From Staphylococcus simiae (GTDB taxonomy: Bacteria > Bacillota > Bacilli > Staphylococcales > Staphylococcaceae): a stretch of 62,727 nt of DNA. The stretch is from the NCBI RefSeq assembly GCF_002902085.1, contig NZ_PPQR01000074.1, positions 1 to 62,727 on the forward strand, in the 5' to 3' direction. The translations under genes were made by a program, and so were the position numbers. Positions 1 to 9,973 of the stretch are shown here, in pieces. The first letter of the stretch is position 1, and each line of letters begins with the position of its first letter. The notes beneath the pieces were generated by a model that did no database searches, was not told the origin of the DNA, and saw only the letters and a program-made list of their open reading frames with translations.

Positions 1-35
1 AAGAGCCTGCACAGTCTACTTCTCTCTACAACTAT

Positions 36-86
36 AAAAAATAGCTGTGAAAAAATCTATCGTCATAGATTTCCTCACAGCTAATC
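36..86 (-). terminator. terminator of tcyP
   Basis: Nested hairpin: AGCTGTGA (43-50) pairs with TCACAGCT (75-82) and ATCTAT pairs with ATAGAT inside. Read on the minus strand the stem is followed by a run of T, so it terminates the cystine transporter gene. Confidence 0.75.
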
Positions 87-143
87 TTAGTATGTTTTAA
101 ATAGCTTTATTTTTATAATTATTTGGTTGATAAGGATAAAATA

Positions 144-1532
144 TTAGTTAGCAGATAATTCGCCATAATCATCTGAATCGAAAGTCTCTTTATCCCAGTG
201 TTTAGTTAATCTAGCAGTACCTGTACCAGCTAACATAGAATCGTTAACATTTAATGCTGTTCGACCCATATCAATAATAGGTTCAACAGAAATAAGTACA
301 CCGGCTAAAGCAACTGGTAAGTTTAAAGTTGATAATACAAGTATAGAAGCAAAGGTAGCACCGCCACCAACACCTGCAACACCGAATGAACTAATAATGA
401 CTACTGCAATTAATGTAACGATGAATTGAAAATCTATATCGACATTTGCTACAGGAGCAACCATGATTGCTAACATAGCAGGGTAGATACCTGCGCAACC
501 ATTTTGTCCAATCGATAAACCAAATGTTGCAGAAAAATTGGCAATACCTTCGGGAACGCCTAATCTTTTCGTTTGTGTTTGAACATTTAAAGGTAATGAT
601 CCAGCACTTGAACGTGATGTAAACGCAAAGATAAGTACTTCTAAAGTTTTCTTCATATAACGTATAGGATTAATACCTAAAATACTTAAAATTAATAAAT
701 GAATTAAATACATTGTAATTAATGCTGCATAAGATGCTAATAAGAATTTACCTAACGTCCAAACAGCAGTAAAATTACTTGTTGCTAACGTATTAGCCAT
801 GATTGCAAGTACACCATATGGTGTTAGACGTAAAACAAATGTCACAATAGCCATAATTAATGAATAAACGGCATCGATACCTTTTTTCAATAAAGCACCG
901 TGTTCAGGCTGTTTACGTGCAACTCTAACATATGCAAACCCAACAAATGATGCAAATATAACAACTGCAATTGTTGATGTTGTACGTTGACCTGTAAAGT
1001 CTAAGAATGGATTTTTTGGTAATAATTCTAAAATTTGTTGTGGTAATGTGCTTGCTGTTAAATTTTTAGCCTCTTTAGCAATTTCACTACCACGAGAATG
1101 CTCTGCACTACCTAAATCTATCGTAGAAGCATCAAGACCAAATATTAAAGCATATAAAATGCCTACAATAGCAGCTATTGCGACAGTACCAATTAAAAAC
1201 ATAAAAATAAAACTGCCGATTTTGGCAAATTTATCCCCAATTTGAATTTTACTGAAGGCTGCGACGATTGATACAAAAATAAGTGGCATAACAATCATTT
1301 GTAATAAGGCGACATAACCTTCACCAATAATACTGTACCAATCACTTGTAGTTTCAATTACGTTTGAATTGACACCATATATTAAATGGAGTACGACGCC
1401 AAGCAAGATACCAACACCTAATGCAGTAAACACACGTTTAGGGAAGGAAACGTGCTTTCTTGCCATAACATTTAAGACAATAACAAAAATAAGTAAGACA
1501 ATGACATTAATAACTGTATATAGCGTTCCCAT
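144..1532 (-). CDS. tcyP: L-cystine uptake symporter TcyP
   Basis: The 462-residue membrane protein belongs to the dicarboxylate/amino acid:cation symporter (DAACS) family and matches the staphylococcal/Bacillus TcyP type, which imports L-cystine with a coupled cation. Many hydrophobic segments cover the chain. A Ser-rich re-entrant loop motif (FTSRSSAGSLP, about residue 305) and the following GLSIGQNGCAG stretch are typical of the family's substrate and cation binding core. AAGGAG lies 8-9 bases before the ATG. It is monocistronic, with its own terminator. Sulfur-dependent control by CymR is known for homologues, but I did not identify a CymR site here. Assignment to cystine rather than a dicarboxylate rests on family recognition. 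Confidence 0.88.
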   Translation of the reverse strand: MGTLYTVINVIVLLIFVIVLNVMARKHVSFPKRVFTALGVGILLGVVLHLIYGVNSNVIETTSDWYSIIGEGYVALLQMIVMPLIFVSIVAAFSKIQIGDKFAKIGSFIFMFLIGTVAIAAIVGILYALIFGLDASTIDLGSAEHSRGSEIAKEAKNLTASTLPQQILELLPKNPFLDFTGQRTTSTIAVVIFASFVGFAYVRVARKQPEHGALLKKGIDAVYSLIMAIVTFVLRLTPYGVLAIMANTLATSNFTAVWTLGKFLLASYAALITMYLIHLLILSILGINPIRYMKKTLEVLIFAFTSRSSAGSLPLNVQTQTKRLGVPEGIANFSATFGLSIGQNGCAGIYPAMLAIMVAPVANVDIDFQFIVTLIAVVIISSFGVAGVGGGATFASILVLSTLNLPVALAGVLISVEPIIDMGRTALNVNDSMLAGTGTARLTKHWDKETFDSDDYGELSAN

Positions 1533-1635
1533 GTTTAACTCTCCTTAAAAAATATTTAATTCCGACATATGTAATAAGGATAGTATCTATTTAATGACTT
1601 TTCAAGAGGGGATTTAAAAAGATTCAAAAGAAGCA

Positions 1636-1670
1636 TAAAAAAAGTAAGGCGAATGTTAAACCGCCTTACT
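1636..1670 (-). terminator. terminator of the 1690-2646 gene
   Basis: GTAAGGCG (1644-1651) pairs with CGCCTTAC (1662-1669). The plus-strand A run at 1637-1643 becomes a U tract in the minus-strand transcript. Confidence 0.8.
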
Positions 1671-1689
1671 GATTAAATATGGAATACTA

Positions 1690-2646
1690 TTAAAGATTAA
1701 ATAAACGTGCGAAGAAACCTTTTTTCTCTTGGTGCTGTGATTGTTGTTGAGGTTCATTTACCTCATGAGTGTTACTATTATTTGGTGTTTTAGTTACAGC
1801 GTCATCATTCGTCGTTGAAGATTCTGTTGTTGTAGCATGTTCTTCAACAAGTTGTTGTTCAGCATGTTGTTGAGCATTGTGATCAACATGATGTTCGCTA
1901 GCGTCTGCTGCTGTCATAGCTTCGTCAGAATGTTGAGCTACTGAAGCTTCTGCAATTGCGTCTGATGATGACAGTTGTTCTTCTTTAGAAACTTTTTGAC
2001 TTTCAGCAGTTTGTGACTGTTCAGTTAGCTGATCGTCTGTCTTAGAATATTGATTATGATTAGATGTATCAACATGATTGATTTTGTGTGTATCTTGAGT
2101 CTTAGATTGTTCTTCAAGTGTATGACTTGTTTTAGCTAATTCCTCAGAATGTGTCGCTTGAGCTTCTTTAATTTCATGTTGAGATGTTTGAATAGCTTTC
2201 AATGACTCAGTGTTAGAATCAAGTTTAGTGGTAATTTGGTGTTGTAGTTCTTTCAATTCTTGCTGTTGTTGATGGACTTGATTCATCATTTGTCCTAACA
2301 ATTGACGTTCATCGCGCATTTGTTGAATTTCATTGCGTAAATCTTCAACTAATTGTGCTATATTTTGATTAGTTGGTAATTGTTTATCATCATTTTTAAC
2401 GATAACTTGTAAGAAATCCTTTTCTTTTTCAAGTTCATCAAATGCTAAATCGTAACTATTTGTTTGTTTTACTTTATCGGCGATATCTCTGAATAGTTCA
2501 ATATCGTCTTCTTTAAAATCGGTAGCTTCACGACCACGGTATTCTGTCTTGCTTAACTGATAGCCACGTTCTTCTAAGTGTTGCACAATTTTACGGACTT
2601 GCTTTTCACTTAGCTCGACGCGTTGGGCAAATTCTTTTGTTAACAT
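1690..2646 (-). CDS. DUF536-like HTH/coiled-coil protein with amphipathic C-terminal tail
   Basis: 318 residues. The first 60 or so residues form a predicted winged-helix/MerR-like DNA-binding domain (FAQRVELSEKQVRKIVQHLEERGY). Residues about 95-190 are a long Gln/Glu/Lys-rich coiled coil (QQQQELKELQHQITTKL). The next 110 residues are low-complexity, rich in Ser, Thr, Asp, His and Gln. The chain ends in KKGFFARLFNL, a short basic-aromatic segment that could be an amphipathic membrane anchor. The head resembles the DUF536 family. Biochemical function is unknown. The architecture (DNA-binding head, long rod, membrane-active tail) suggests a DNA-membrane tether, which is inference. Single gene with its own terminator; upstream 2650-2764 holds its leader. 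Confidence 0.7.
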   Translation of the reverse strand: MLTKEFAQRVELSEKQVRKIVQHLEERGYQLSKTEYRGREATDFKEDDIELFRDIADKVKQTNSYDLAFDELEKEKDFLQVIVKNDDKQLPTNQNIAQLVEDLRNEIQQMRDERQLLGQMMNQVHQQQQELKELQHQITTKLDSNTESLKAIQTSQHEIKEAQATHSEELAKTSHTLEEQSKTQDTHKINHVDTSNHNQYSKTDDQLTEQSQTAESQKVSKEEQLSSSDAIAEASVAQHSDEAMTAADASEHHVDHNAQQHAEQQLVEEHATTTESSTTNDDAVTKTPNNSNTHEVNEPQQQSQHQEKKGFFARLFNL

Positions 2647-2764
2647 AGTTGAAAGTCCTTTCTTGATAAACTATATGTATCATGACGTCTGTCTACGGGC
2701 AGTGAAACGTCAGTCTAACCTCAAACCATAGTTTAAACGTTATTGTAGGGGATTTCAAGTTAGA

Positions 2765-3433
2765 CTAAAAAGGTTTACGCAAATCCATCGCTTCTAATAT
2801 TGGATATATGATATCTCTAGAGATACCATTGGCGAAGACATATTTTAAAATGTAATTTGATTTTATACTTGCACCGTATATATCTTTAGTAAGTTCAATG
2901 TTTGTTTTAATAAATAAATCAACTTCTTTAGCCTGATCATCAAATGTATAATTTGGATGAATATAGTCGATATCATTTTGGCGTTTAAATTGATGTTCAT
3001 ATAAAAATTGACGTCGATCTTCAATAACTTGATTTTGAGCTTCTGTTAAATCAAAAGGTTCTTTAGGTACTTCCATCATTAAAAAGTTAATATTTCTTGA
3101 ATGGACAATATTAGATAACGTATTTAATTCATTTTCAACTTGCGCTAACGTTGCAGTCATTAAGTCATCATGATGTGGTAAATTTTTAGCAATCAAATAT
3201 ATAAGAAATGCTGAATTAGTTGTTGCTTCATAATGTGCTGTTGCCAAACTAATGACATGGTTATCTTCAAGGCCAACAACAAAGACATAATCATTTTCTG
3301 TTTTATTATTTTCTAATGATCGCTTGAAAATAGATTTATCTTCAGTTAAAGAAATATCAAGTTTAGAGTCATAGAGCGCCAAAGCTTCGTTATAATGTGG
3401 GTCTTTTACCGAGTGGATTGTTTTAAATTGCAT
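2765..3433 (-). CDS. GNAT-like conserved staphylococcal protein
   Basis: 222 residues from the chosen start. Two ATG codons are adjacent; GGAGGTG lies about 8 bases before the second one (3433), so I prefer it over 3436. The chain has an alternating alpha/beta pattern with a central YVFVVGLEDNHVISLATAHYEA segment similar to the core strands of GNAT acetyltransferases, but no clear acetyl-CoA loop (Q/RxxGxG/A) is visible. It may be a degenerate GNAT fold. Role unknown. It sits alone between the DUF536-like gene and a repeat element. Confidence 0.65.
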   Translation of the reverse strand: MQFKTIHSVKDPHYNEALALYDSKLDISLTEDKSIFKRSLENNKTENDYVFVVGLEDNHVISLATAHYEATTNSAFLIYLIAKNLPHHDDLMTATLAQVENELNTLSNIVHSRNINFLMMEVPKEPFDLTEAQNQVIEDRRQFLYEHQFKRQNDIDYIHPNYTFDDQAKEVDLFIKTNIELTKDIYGASIKSNYILKYVFANGISRDIIYPILEAMDLRKPF

Positions 3434-3508
3434 CATGTCACCTCCGAAGTTTTTGTTATATTATAGCATATAACGACAATAGATTTTGCTAGTAAGGTTC
3501 ATAAAAAA

Positions 3509-3993
3509 GGTTCTCTATTTTTTATTACTGATAAATAAAAAGTGATTAATTTAAAACAAAAATTATTTTAAAGCCAAGACTCCTGAGGTAGGGACCCAAC
3601 ACAGAGAAACTGTGAAACAGTTTCAACAAGCAATGCGAGTTGGGCAAGGGACCCAACATAGAGAAACTGTGAAACAGTTTCAAAGAGCAATGCGAGTTGG
3701 GCAAGGGACCCAGCATAGAAAAATATACGGATTACAATTGGTTGCTAACGCAACAATTGCATAAAAGCTACTAAAGATTAAAATCTAAGTTGCTTTAAAG
3801 GATTACAGTTATCACTATTCGTGCAACTGCATAGGGACCCAACACAGAAAAATTCTTAGCAAAGAATTTTTACAATAAGTGCAAGTTGGGCAAGAGCTAG
3901 TAAAGATTGTAAATCTAACTAGCTCTAAACGTGCGGGTTGGGGTACGAGGCTTGAAAAATTAATTATGGATCAGTCCAATTTGTTAGAGAACC
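3509..3993. repeat. compound intergenic repeat, copy A (about 485 bp)
   Basis: Ends are GGTTCTCT...(A)CTGATA at the left and GATCAGTCC...AGAGAACC at the right, which are inverted copies of each other. The interior holds several hairpin units beginning GGGACCCAACA and ending AGTTGGG (about 3591-3645, 3650-3705, a partial at 3708 and another near 3834-3892) with an inner AGAAACTG/CAGTTTC stem. It fills the gap between the 2765 and 4052 genes. Related copies are at 34145-34433, 42556-42626 and 46165-46431. The internal GAGACTCCTGAGG text is familiar from intergenic repeats of the S. aureus group. Confidence 0.85.
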
Positions 3994-3994
3994 T

Positions 3995-4030
3995 AAAAAA
4001 ACTGTAGTCCATGGATGATGAACTACAGTG
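3995..4030 (-). terminator. terminator of the general stress gene
   Basis: CTGTAGT (4002-4008) pairs with ACTACAG (4022-4028), with A residues on the 3995-4001 side giving a U tract on the minus strand. It directly abuts repeat copy A. Confidence 0.75.
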
Positions 4031-4051
4031 TGAAATGACGATTATTGTCAA

Positions 4052-4459
4052 TTATGATTTTGGTCCTTTTGATTGTTCTGAATAATGTGTAATGTCTACT
4101 TCTTTATATGCTGCGTTATGTTCTTCAACTTCTTTATGAGAAGTTATATCAGCATTGACCACTAATAATATTTTTTTATCTAAAATTTGTTGCTTGTAGT
4201 TTGCAATTTCGTCAGGATTGAAGTTATAACGAGTGAGTACTGCACGCTCACCATCTTCACCTGTTAATAGTTTTGAAGTACGATCACTAAATGAACCACT
4301 TGTTGCAATTAATGAGATTTCAGAGTCATGTAAATCATTTAAATGTAGTTTATTTTTAGTAATAACAGACATTTCAGATTCAGAATAACCTTGCGCTTTC
4401 TTTTCATTAATAGCATTATACAATTCGCCTATGGTGTTTAATACAGTTACCTCTGCCAT
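4052..4459 (-). CDS. YflT-type general stress protein
   Basis: 135 residues beginning [13 protein letters not shown]. The start at 4459 is preceded by AAGGGG at about 8 bases. The chain resembles the heat-induced YflT domain of the Bacillus general stress protein 17M family: an N-terminal alpha/beta domain, then the segment [13 protein letters not shown] and a C-terminal helix and strand ([13 protein letters not shown]). A GTTTTA-N13-GGGTAA sequence upstream (4499-4523) fits sigma-B recognition, consistent with a general stress role. Biochemical activity of this family is not known. Confidence 0.8.
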   Translation of the reverse strand: MAEVTVLNTIGELYNAINEKKAQGYSESEMSVITKNKLHLNDLHDSEISLIATSGSFSDRTSKLLTGEDGERAVLTRYNFNPDEIANYKQQILDKKILLVVNADITSHKEVEEHNAAYKEVDITHYSEQSKGPKS

Positions 4460-4498
4460 TATTATCGCCCCTTTGAATAAAATCATTTATTTATATTA

Positions 4499-4523
4499 TT
4501 ACCCTATATGAATTTAGTAAAAC
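4499..4523 (-). promoter_or_regulatory. candidate sigma-B promoter
   Basis: On the minus strand GTTTTA (4518-4523) and GGGTAA (4499-4504) are separated by 13 bases. This is close to the sigma-B consensus GTTTAA-N12-15-GGGTAT and lies about 40 bases upstream of the general stress gene's start codon. Confidence 0.65.
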
Positions 4524-4638
4524 CTTTTCATTAATAGTATTAAAAAAAAGAAAAGCTAATAGTAGAAAAATAGTAAGCTTAAGCTAACAGTTATTGAAAA
4601 ATGTCACAAAGTCTGCTATTATCGTTAAATAATTTATA

Positions 4639-4711
4639 AAACTCATATAATCTAAAGAATATGGCTTTAGAAGTTTCTACCATGTTGCCTTGAACGACAT
4701 GACTATGAGTA
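4639..4711 (+). promoter_or_regulatory. guanine (purine) riboswitch aptamer
   Basis: The conserved purine aptamer text is present: ACTCATATAATC opens P1/J1-2, CTAAAG/CTTTAG form P2 around ATATGG, AGTTTCTACC is J2/3, CATGT/ACATG form P3, and GACTATGAGT closes P1. The specificity pyrimidine before TATG is C, which in this family selects guanine/hypoxanthine/xanthine rather than adenine. It lies 250 bases upstream of xpt. A second ACTCATA at 4866-4872, just before the terminator, could pair with the P1 3' strand as part of an antiterminator. Confidence 0.92.
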
Positions 4712-4872
4712 ACAACACAATATATATAGAAGTAACTTCGGCCATGGTTGATCATAAGTATTTATAATACTTGTGTTATTTGGTGTAAAATGATTGGCAA
4801 GAAAATCATTAATCGATACTTCTTTTACATTGATTGTATTACTATTTAGTAATGCACGTTCGTTCACTCATA

Positions 4873-4907
4873 AACCCTGAAACTATTTTTAGTTTGGGGA
4901 TTTTTTT
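4873..4907 (+). terminator. riboswitch expression-platform terminator
   Basis: CCCTGAAACT pairs imperfectly with AGTTTGGGG across an ATTTTT loop, followed by seven T residues. It sits 56 bases before the xpt start codon, so transcription ending here when purine is bound would shut off xpt-pbuX-guaB-guaA. The space 4712-4865 between aptamer and terminator is unusually long; it holds an imperfect hairpin around 4764-4785 and no coding signal. Confidence 0.8.
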
Positions 4908-4962
4908 GTATTTAAGTTCAAATTAGAGCAAAGTTTTTTAACAATACTAGGAGGTAAAGCGA

Positions 4963-5541
4963 GTGGAATCATTAGGACTAAAAGTAAAGGAAGATGGCGT
5001 TGTCATTGATGAGAAAATTTTAAAAGTAGATGGCTTTTTAAATCATCAAATAGACGCTAAATTAATGAATGACGTTGGTCGAACTTTTTATGAACAATTT
5101 AAAGACGCGGGAATTACGAAGATTTTAACGATTGAAGCATCAGGTATAGCACCAGCAATTATGGCAGCATTACATTTTGACGTACCGTGTTTGTTTGCTA
5201 AAAAAGCTAAACCTAGTACATTAACGGATGGCTTTTTTGAAACAGATATACATTCATTTACCAAAAATAAAACGAGTACGGTAATTGTGTCAAAAGAGTT
5301 TTTAAATGAAAATGATACAGTTTTAATTATCGACGATTTTTTAGCAAATGGTGATGCATCACTTGGATTATATGATATTGCACAACAAGCTAATGCTAAG
5401 ACTGCGGGTATTGGTATTGTAGTAGAAAAAAGTTTCCAATCAGGGCGACAAAGATTAGAGGATGCAGGATTAATAGTATCTTCGTTATGCAAAGTAGCAT
5501 CTTTAAAAGGTAATAAAGTGACGCTTGTGGGAGAAGAATAA
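4963..5541 (+). CDS. xpt: xanthine phosphoribosyltransferase
   Basis: 192 residues, GTG start with GGAGG at 8 bases. It transfers ribose-5-phosphate from PRPP to xanthine, giving XMP in purine salvage. The PRPP-binding motif VLIIDDFLANGDA (about residues 123-135) and the Xpt-type N-terminus (MESLGLKVKEDGVVIDEKILKVD) are clear, and the length is normal for the family. First gene of the riboswitch-controlled operon. Its stop codon TAA shares one base with the ATG of pbuX. Confidence 0.96.
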   Translation: MESLGLKVKEDGVVIDEKILKVDGFLNHQIDAKLMNDVGRTFYEQFKDAGITKILTIEASGIAPAIMAALHFDVPCLFAKKAKPSTLTDGFFETDIHSFTKNKTSTVIVSKEFLNENDTVLIIDDFLANGDASLGLYDIAQQANAKTAGIGIVVEKSFQSGRQRLEDAGLIVSSLCKVASLKGNKVTLVGEE

Positions 5542-6809
5542 TGAAAAATTTAATCCTAAGTATTCAACATCTATTAGCAATGTATGCCGGAGCTATTTTA
5601 GTACCTATTATTGTTGGGACAAGTTTAAAATTTACACCTGATCAAATTGCTTATCTTGTAACGGTCGATATTTTTATGTGTGGTGTAGCTACCTTTTTAC
5701 AAGCGAATAAAGTGACAGGAACTGGATTGCCTATCGTATTAGGTTGTACTTTCACAGCAGTAGCACCGATGATTTTAATCGGACAAACTAAAGGTTTAGA
5801 CGTCTTGTATGGTTCCTTATTTTTATCAGGTATTTTAGTTATTATTATTGCACCATTCTTTTCTCATCTAGTGAAATTTTTTCCACCTGTTGTGACTGGG
5901 AGTGTAGTTACTATCATAGGTATTAACTTAATGCCTGTTGCAATGAACTACTTAGCTGGTGGACAAGGCGCGAAAAATTATGGTGACGTTAAAAATATTA
6001 TTTTAGGTGTGACAACTTTAATTATCATTTTAATATTACAACGTTTTACAACAGGTTTTTTAAAAAGTATAGCGATACTTTTAGGATTATTAATTGGTAC
6101 AATACTTGCCTCGATGTTAGGTATGGTTGACCTAAAACAAGTCGGTTCAGCTCATTGGATAGGCTTCCCGCTACCGTTTAGATTTTCAGGTTTTGGATTT
6201 GATATTACATCTACTTTAGTATTTTTTATTGTAGCGATTGTAAGTTTAATCGAATCAACAGGTGTTTATCATGCCTTGAGTGAAATAACAGGTAAAAAGT
6301 TAGAACGCAAAGATTTTCGTAAAGGTTATACTGCTGAAGGGCTTGCTATTGTCTTAGGCTCAATATTTAATTCATTTCCTTATACAGCTTATTCTCAAAA
6401 TGTAGGTTTAGTATCTTTATCAGGTGCTAAAAAGAATAATGTCATATATGGTATGGTCGTTTTACTATTGATATGTGGTTGTATTCCTAAGTTAGGTGCA
6501 TTAGCCAATATCATTCCCTTGCCTGTATTGGGTGGTGCGATGATTGCAATGTTTGGCATGGTCATGGCATATGGTGTTAGTATATTAGGAAATATTAATT
6601 TTAAGAATCAAAACAATTTATTAATTATTGCAGTATCAGTTGGTTTAGGAACAGGGATTAGTGCTGTACCACAAGCATTTAAAGGTTTGGGAGAGCAATT
6701 TGCTTGGTTAACACAAAATGGTATCGTCTTAGGTGCAATCTCTGCAATTGTGCTTAATTTCTTTTTTAATGGAATAAAGTATAAACAAACTGAAGAAAAT
6801 GTGAAATAA
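5541..6809 (+). CDS. pbuX: xanthine permease
   Basis: 422 residues with 12 or more hydrophobic segments; NCS2 (nucleobase:cation symporter-2) family. It imports xanthine for Xpt. Family landmarks include the QHLLAMYAGAILVPIIVG N-terminal segment with its conserved His, the NxG-type GSVVTIIGINLMPVAMNY region and the FNSFPYTAYSQNVGLVSLSG motif. Start overlaps the xpt stop (TAATG), indicating translational coupling. Confidence 0.95.
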   Translation: MKNLILSIQHLLAMYAGAILVPIIVGTSLKFTPDQIAYLVTVDIFMCGVATFLQANKVTGTGLPIVLGCTFTAVAPMILIGQTKGLDVLYGSLFLSGILVIIIAPFFSHLVKFFPPVVTGSVVTIIGINLMPVAMNYLAGGQGAKNYGDVKNIILGVTTLIIILILQRFTTGFLKSIAILLGLLIGTILASMLGMVDLKQVGSAHWIGFPLPFRFSGFGFDITSTLVFFIVAIVSLIESTGVYHALSEITGKKLERKDFRKGYTAEGLAIVLGSIFNSFPYTAYSQNVGLVSLSGAKKNNVIYGMVVLLLICGCIPKLGALANIIPLPVLGGAMIAMFGMVMAYGVSILGNINFKNQNNLLIIAVSVGLGTGISAVPQAFKGLGEQFAWLTQNGIVLGAISAIVLNFFFNGIKYKQTEENVK

Positions 6810-6822
6810 TAATACTAATTAA

Positions 6823-8313
<1,491 letters not shown>

Positions 8314-8338
8314 TTTAAGATAAAGGAGAACGACAATA

Positions 8339-9880
8339 ATGGAAATGGCAAAAGAACAAGAATTAATCCTTGTCTTAGACTTTGGTAGCCAATATAATCA
8401 ATTGATTACACGTCGTATTCGTGAAATGGGCGTGTATAGTGAATTACACGATCATGAAATGTCGATAGAAGAAATTAAAAGAATGAATCCTAAAGGAATC
8501 ATTCTTTCTGGCGGACCTAACTCTGTATATGAAGAAGGCTCATTTACTATTGATCCTGAAATTTATAATTTAGGTATCCCAGTACTTGGTATTTGTTATG
8601 GTATGCAACTTACTACTAAATTATTAGGTGGTAAAGTTGAACGTGCTAATGAAAGAGAATATGGTAAGGCAACGATTAATGCTAAATCAGATGAACTATT
8701 TGCAGGACTACCATCTGAACAAACAGTTTGGATGAGTCACTCAGATAAAGTCATTGAAATTCCAGAAGGTTTTGAAGTGATTGCTGATAGTCCAAGTACA
8801 GACTATGCCGCAATTGAGGATAAAAAACGTCGTATTTATGGTGTTCAATTCCATCCAGAAGTAAGACATACTGAATATGGAAATGACTTATTAAATAACT
8901 TCGTTCGTCGAGTATGTAATTGTACAGGCGAATGGACGATGGAAAACTTTATTGACATTGAAATTGAAAAAATTCGTCAACGCGTTGGTGATCGTCGTGT
9001 GCTATGTGCGATGAGTGGTGGTGTTGATTCATCAGTTGTAGCTGTACTATTACATAAAGCTATTGGTGATCAGTTGACATGTATCTTTGTTGATCATGGG
9101 CTATTACGTAAAGGTGAAGGCGACATGGTTATGGAACAATTTGGTGAAGGTTTCAATATGAATATCATTCGTGTCAATGCCCAAGAACGCTTTATGAATA
9201 AATTACAAGGTGTTTCTGATCCAGAACAAAAACGTAAAATTATAGGTAATGAATTTGTCTATGTCTTCGATGATGAAGCTTCAAAACTAAAAGGTGTAGA
9301 CTTCCTAGCACAAGGAACACTATACACAGATGTGATTGAATCAGGTACTAAAACTGCTCAAACTATCAAATCACATCATAATGTTGGCGGTTTACCTGAA
9401 GATATGGAATTTGAATTGATCGAACCAATTAATACATTATTTAAAGATGAAGTTCGTGCCTTAGGTATTGAATTAGGCATCCCTGAGCATTTAGTGTGGA
9501 GACAACCATTCCCTGGTCCAGGTTTAGGTATTCGTGTACTAGGTGAAATCACTGAAGATAAATTAGAAATTGTGAGAGAATCAGATGCAATTCTAAGACA
9601 AGTTATTCGTGAAGAAGGTCTTGAAAGAGATATTTGGCAATATTTTACAGTACTACCTAATATCCAATCAGTGGGTGTTATGGGAGACTACCGTACGTAT
9701 GATCATACTGTAGGTATCCGTGCAGTCACATCCATTGATGGTATGACTAGTGACTTCGCTAGAATCGATTGGGAAGTCTTACAAAAAATTTCAAGTCGAA
9801 TTGTTAATGAAGTTGATCATGTTAACCGCGTCGTCTATGATATTACCTCTAAGCCACCAAGTACGATTGAGTGGGAATAA
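8339..9880 (+). CDS. guaA: GMP synthase (glutamine-hydrolysing)
   Basis: 513 residues, the standard length. It converts XMP to GMP with ATP and glutamine. The N-terminal class I glutaminase has the nucleophile in GICYGMQ (about residue 86) and the His/Glu of QFHPEV. The ATP pyrophosphatase domain has SGGVDSS, and the dimerisation domain ends [17 protein letters not shown] lies 10 bases before the first ATG; the second ATG (8345) is too far from it. The last codons (ATTGAGTGGGAATAA) are the island attachment site, and the integrated element preserves the reading frame and stop codon. Confidence 0.97.
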   Translation: MEMAKEQELILVLDFGSQYNQLITRRIREMGVYSELHDHEMSIEEIKRMNPKGIILSGGPNSVYEEGSFTIDPEIYNLGIPVLGICYGMQLTTKLLGGKVERANEREYGKATINAKSDELFAGLPSEQTVWMSHSDKVIEIPEGFEVIADSPSTDYAAIEDKKRRIYGVQFHPEVRHTEYGNDLLNNFVRRVCNCTGEWTMENFIDIEIEKIRQRVGDRRVLCAMSGGVDSSVVAVLLHKAIGDQLTCIFVDHGLLRKGEGDMVMEQFGEGFNMNIIRVNAQERFMNKLQGVSDPEQKRKIIGNEFVYVFDDEASKLKGVDFLAQGTLYTDVIESGTKTAQTIKSHHNVGGLPEDMEFELIEPINTLFKDEVRALGIELGIPEHLVWRQPFPGPGLGIRVLGEITEDKLEIVRESDAILRQVIREEGLERDIWQYFTVLPNIQSVGVMGDYRTYDHTVGIRAVTSIDGMTSDFARIDWEVLQKISSRIVNEVDHVNRVVYDITSKPPSTIEWE

Positions 9881-9882
9881 TA
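9866..9882 (+). other. attL core of the island
   Basis: ATTGAGTGGGAATAATA occurs here, over the last codons of guaA, and again at 22630-22646. These 17 bp are identical and flank the integrated island. The 3' end of guaA is the known attachment site of the SaPIbov1-type integrase subgroup. Confidence 0.88.
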
Positions 9883-9895
9883 TATTAGCATAATA

Positions 9896-9940
9896 AAAGA
9901 GTTAGAAACGTTGCTATAACGTACTTTCTAGCTCTTTTTG
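9896..9940. terminator. bidirectional terminator at the island's left end
   Basis: AGAGTTAGAAA pairs with CTTTCTAGCTCT around an inner ACGTT/AACGT stem, with T runs on both sides. It ends the minus-strand int transcript. It also stops readthrough from guaA, whose native terminator has been displaced to 22660-22696 by integration. Confidence 0.75.
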
Positions 9941-9947
9941 TTTTGTC

Positions 9948-9968
9948 TTGAATACGTTTTGAATACGT
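9948..9968 (+). promoter_or_regulatory. candidate integrase arm-type sites, left end
   Basis: TTGAATACGT occurs twice, starting at 9948 and 9959, 11 bases apart. The same motif occurs as a direct pair at 22506-22526 near attR. Paired direct repeats inside both ends of an integrated element are expected of arm-type binding sites for tyrosine integrases. Confidence 0.55.
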
Positions 9969-9973
9969 TCCGT

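Noticed and set aside
3591-3900. CRISPR array at the GGGACCCAACA repeats
   Set aside because: Unit lengths and spacing are irregular, units are self-complementary hairpins, spacers are not unique sequences of uniform length, and no cas gene is in the window.
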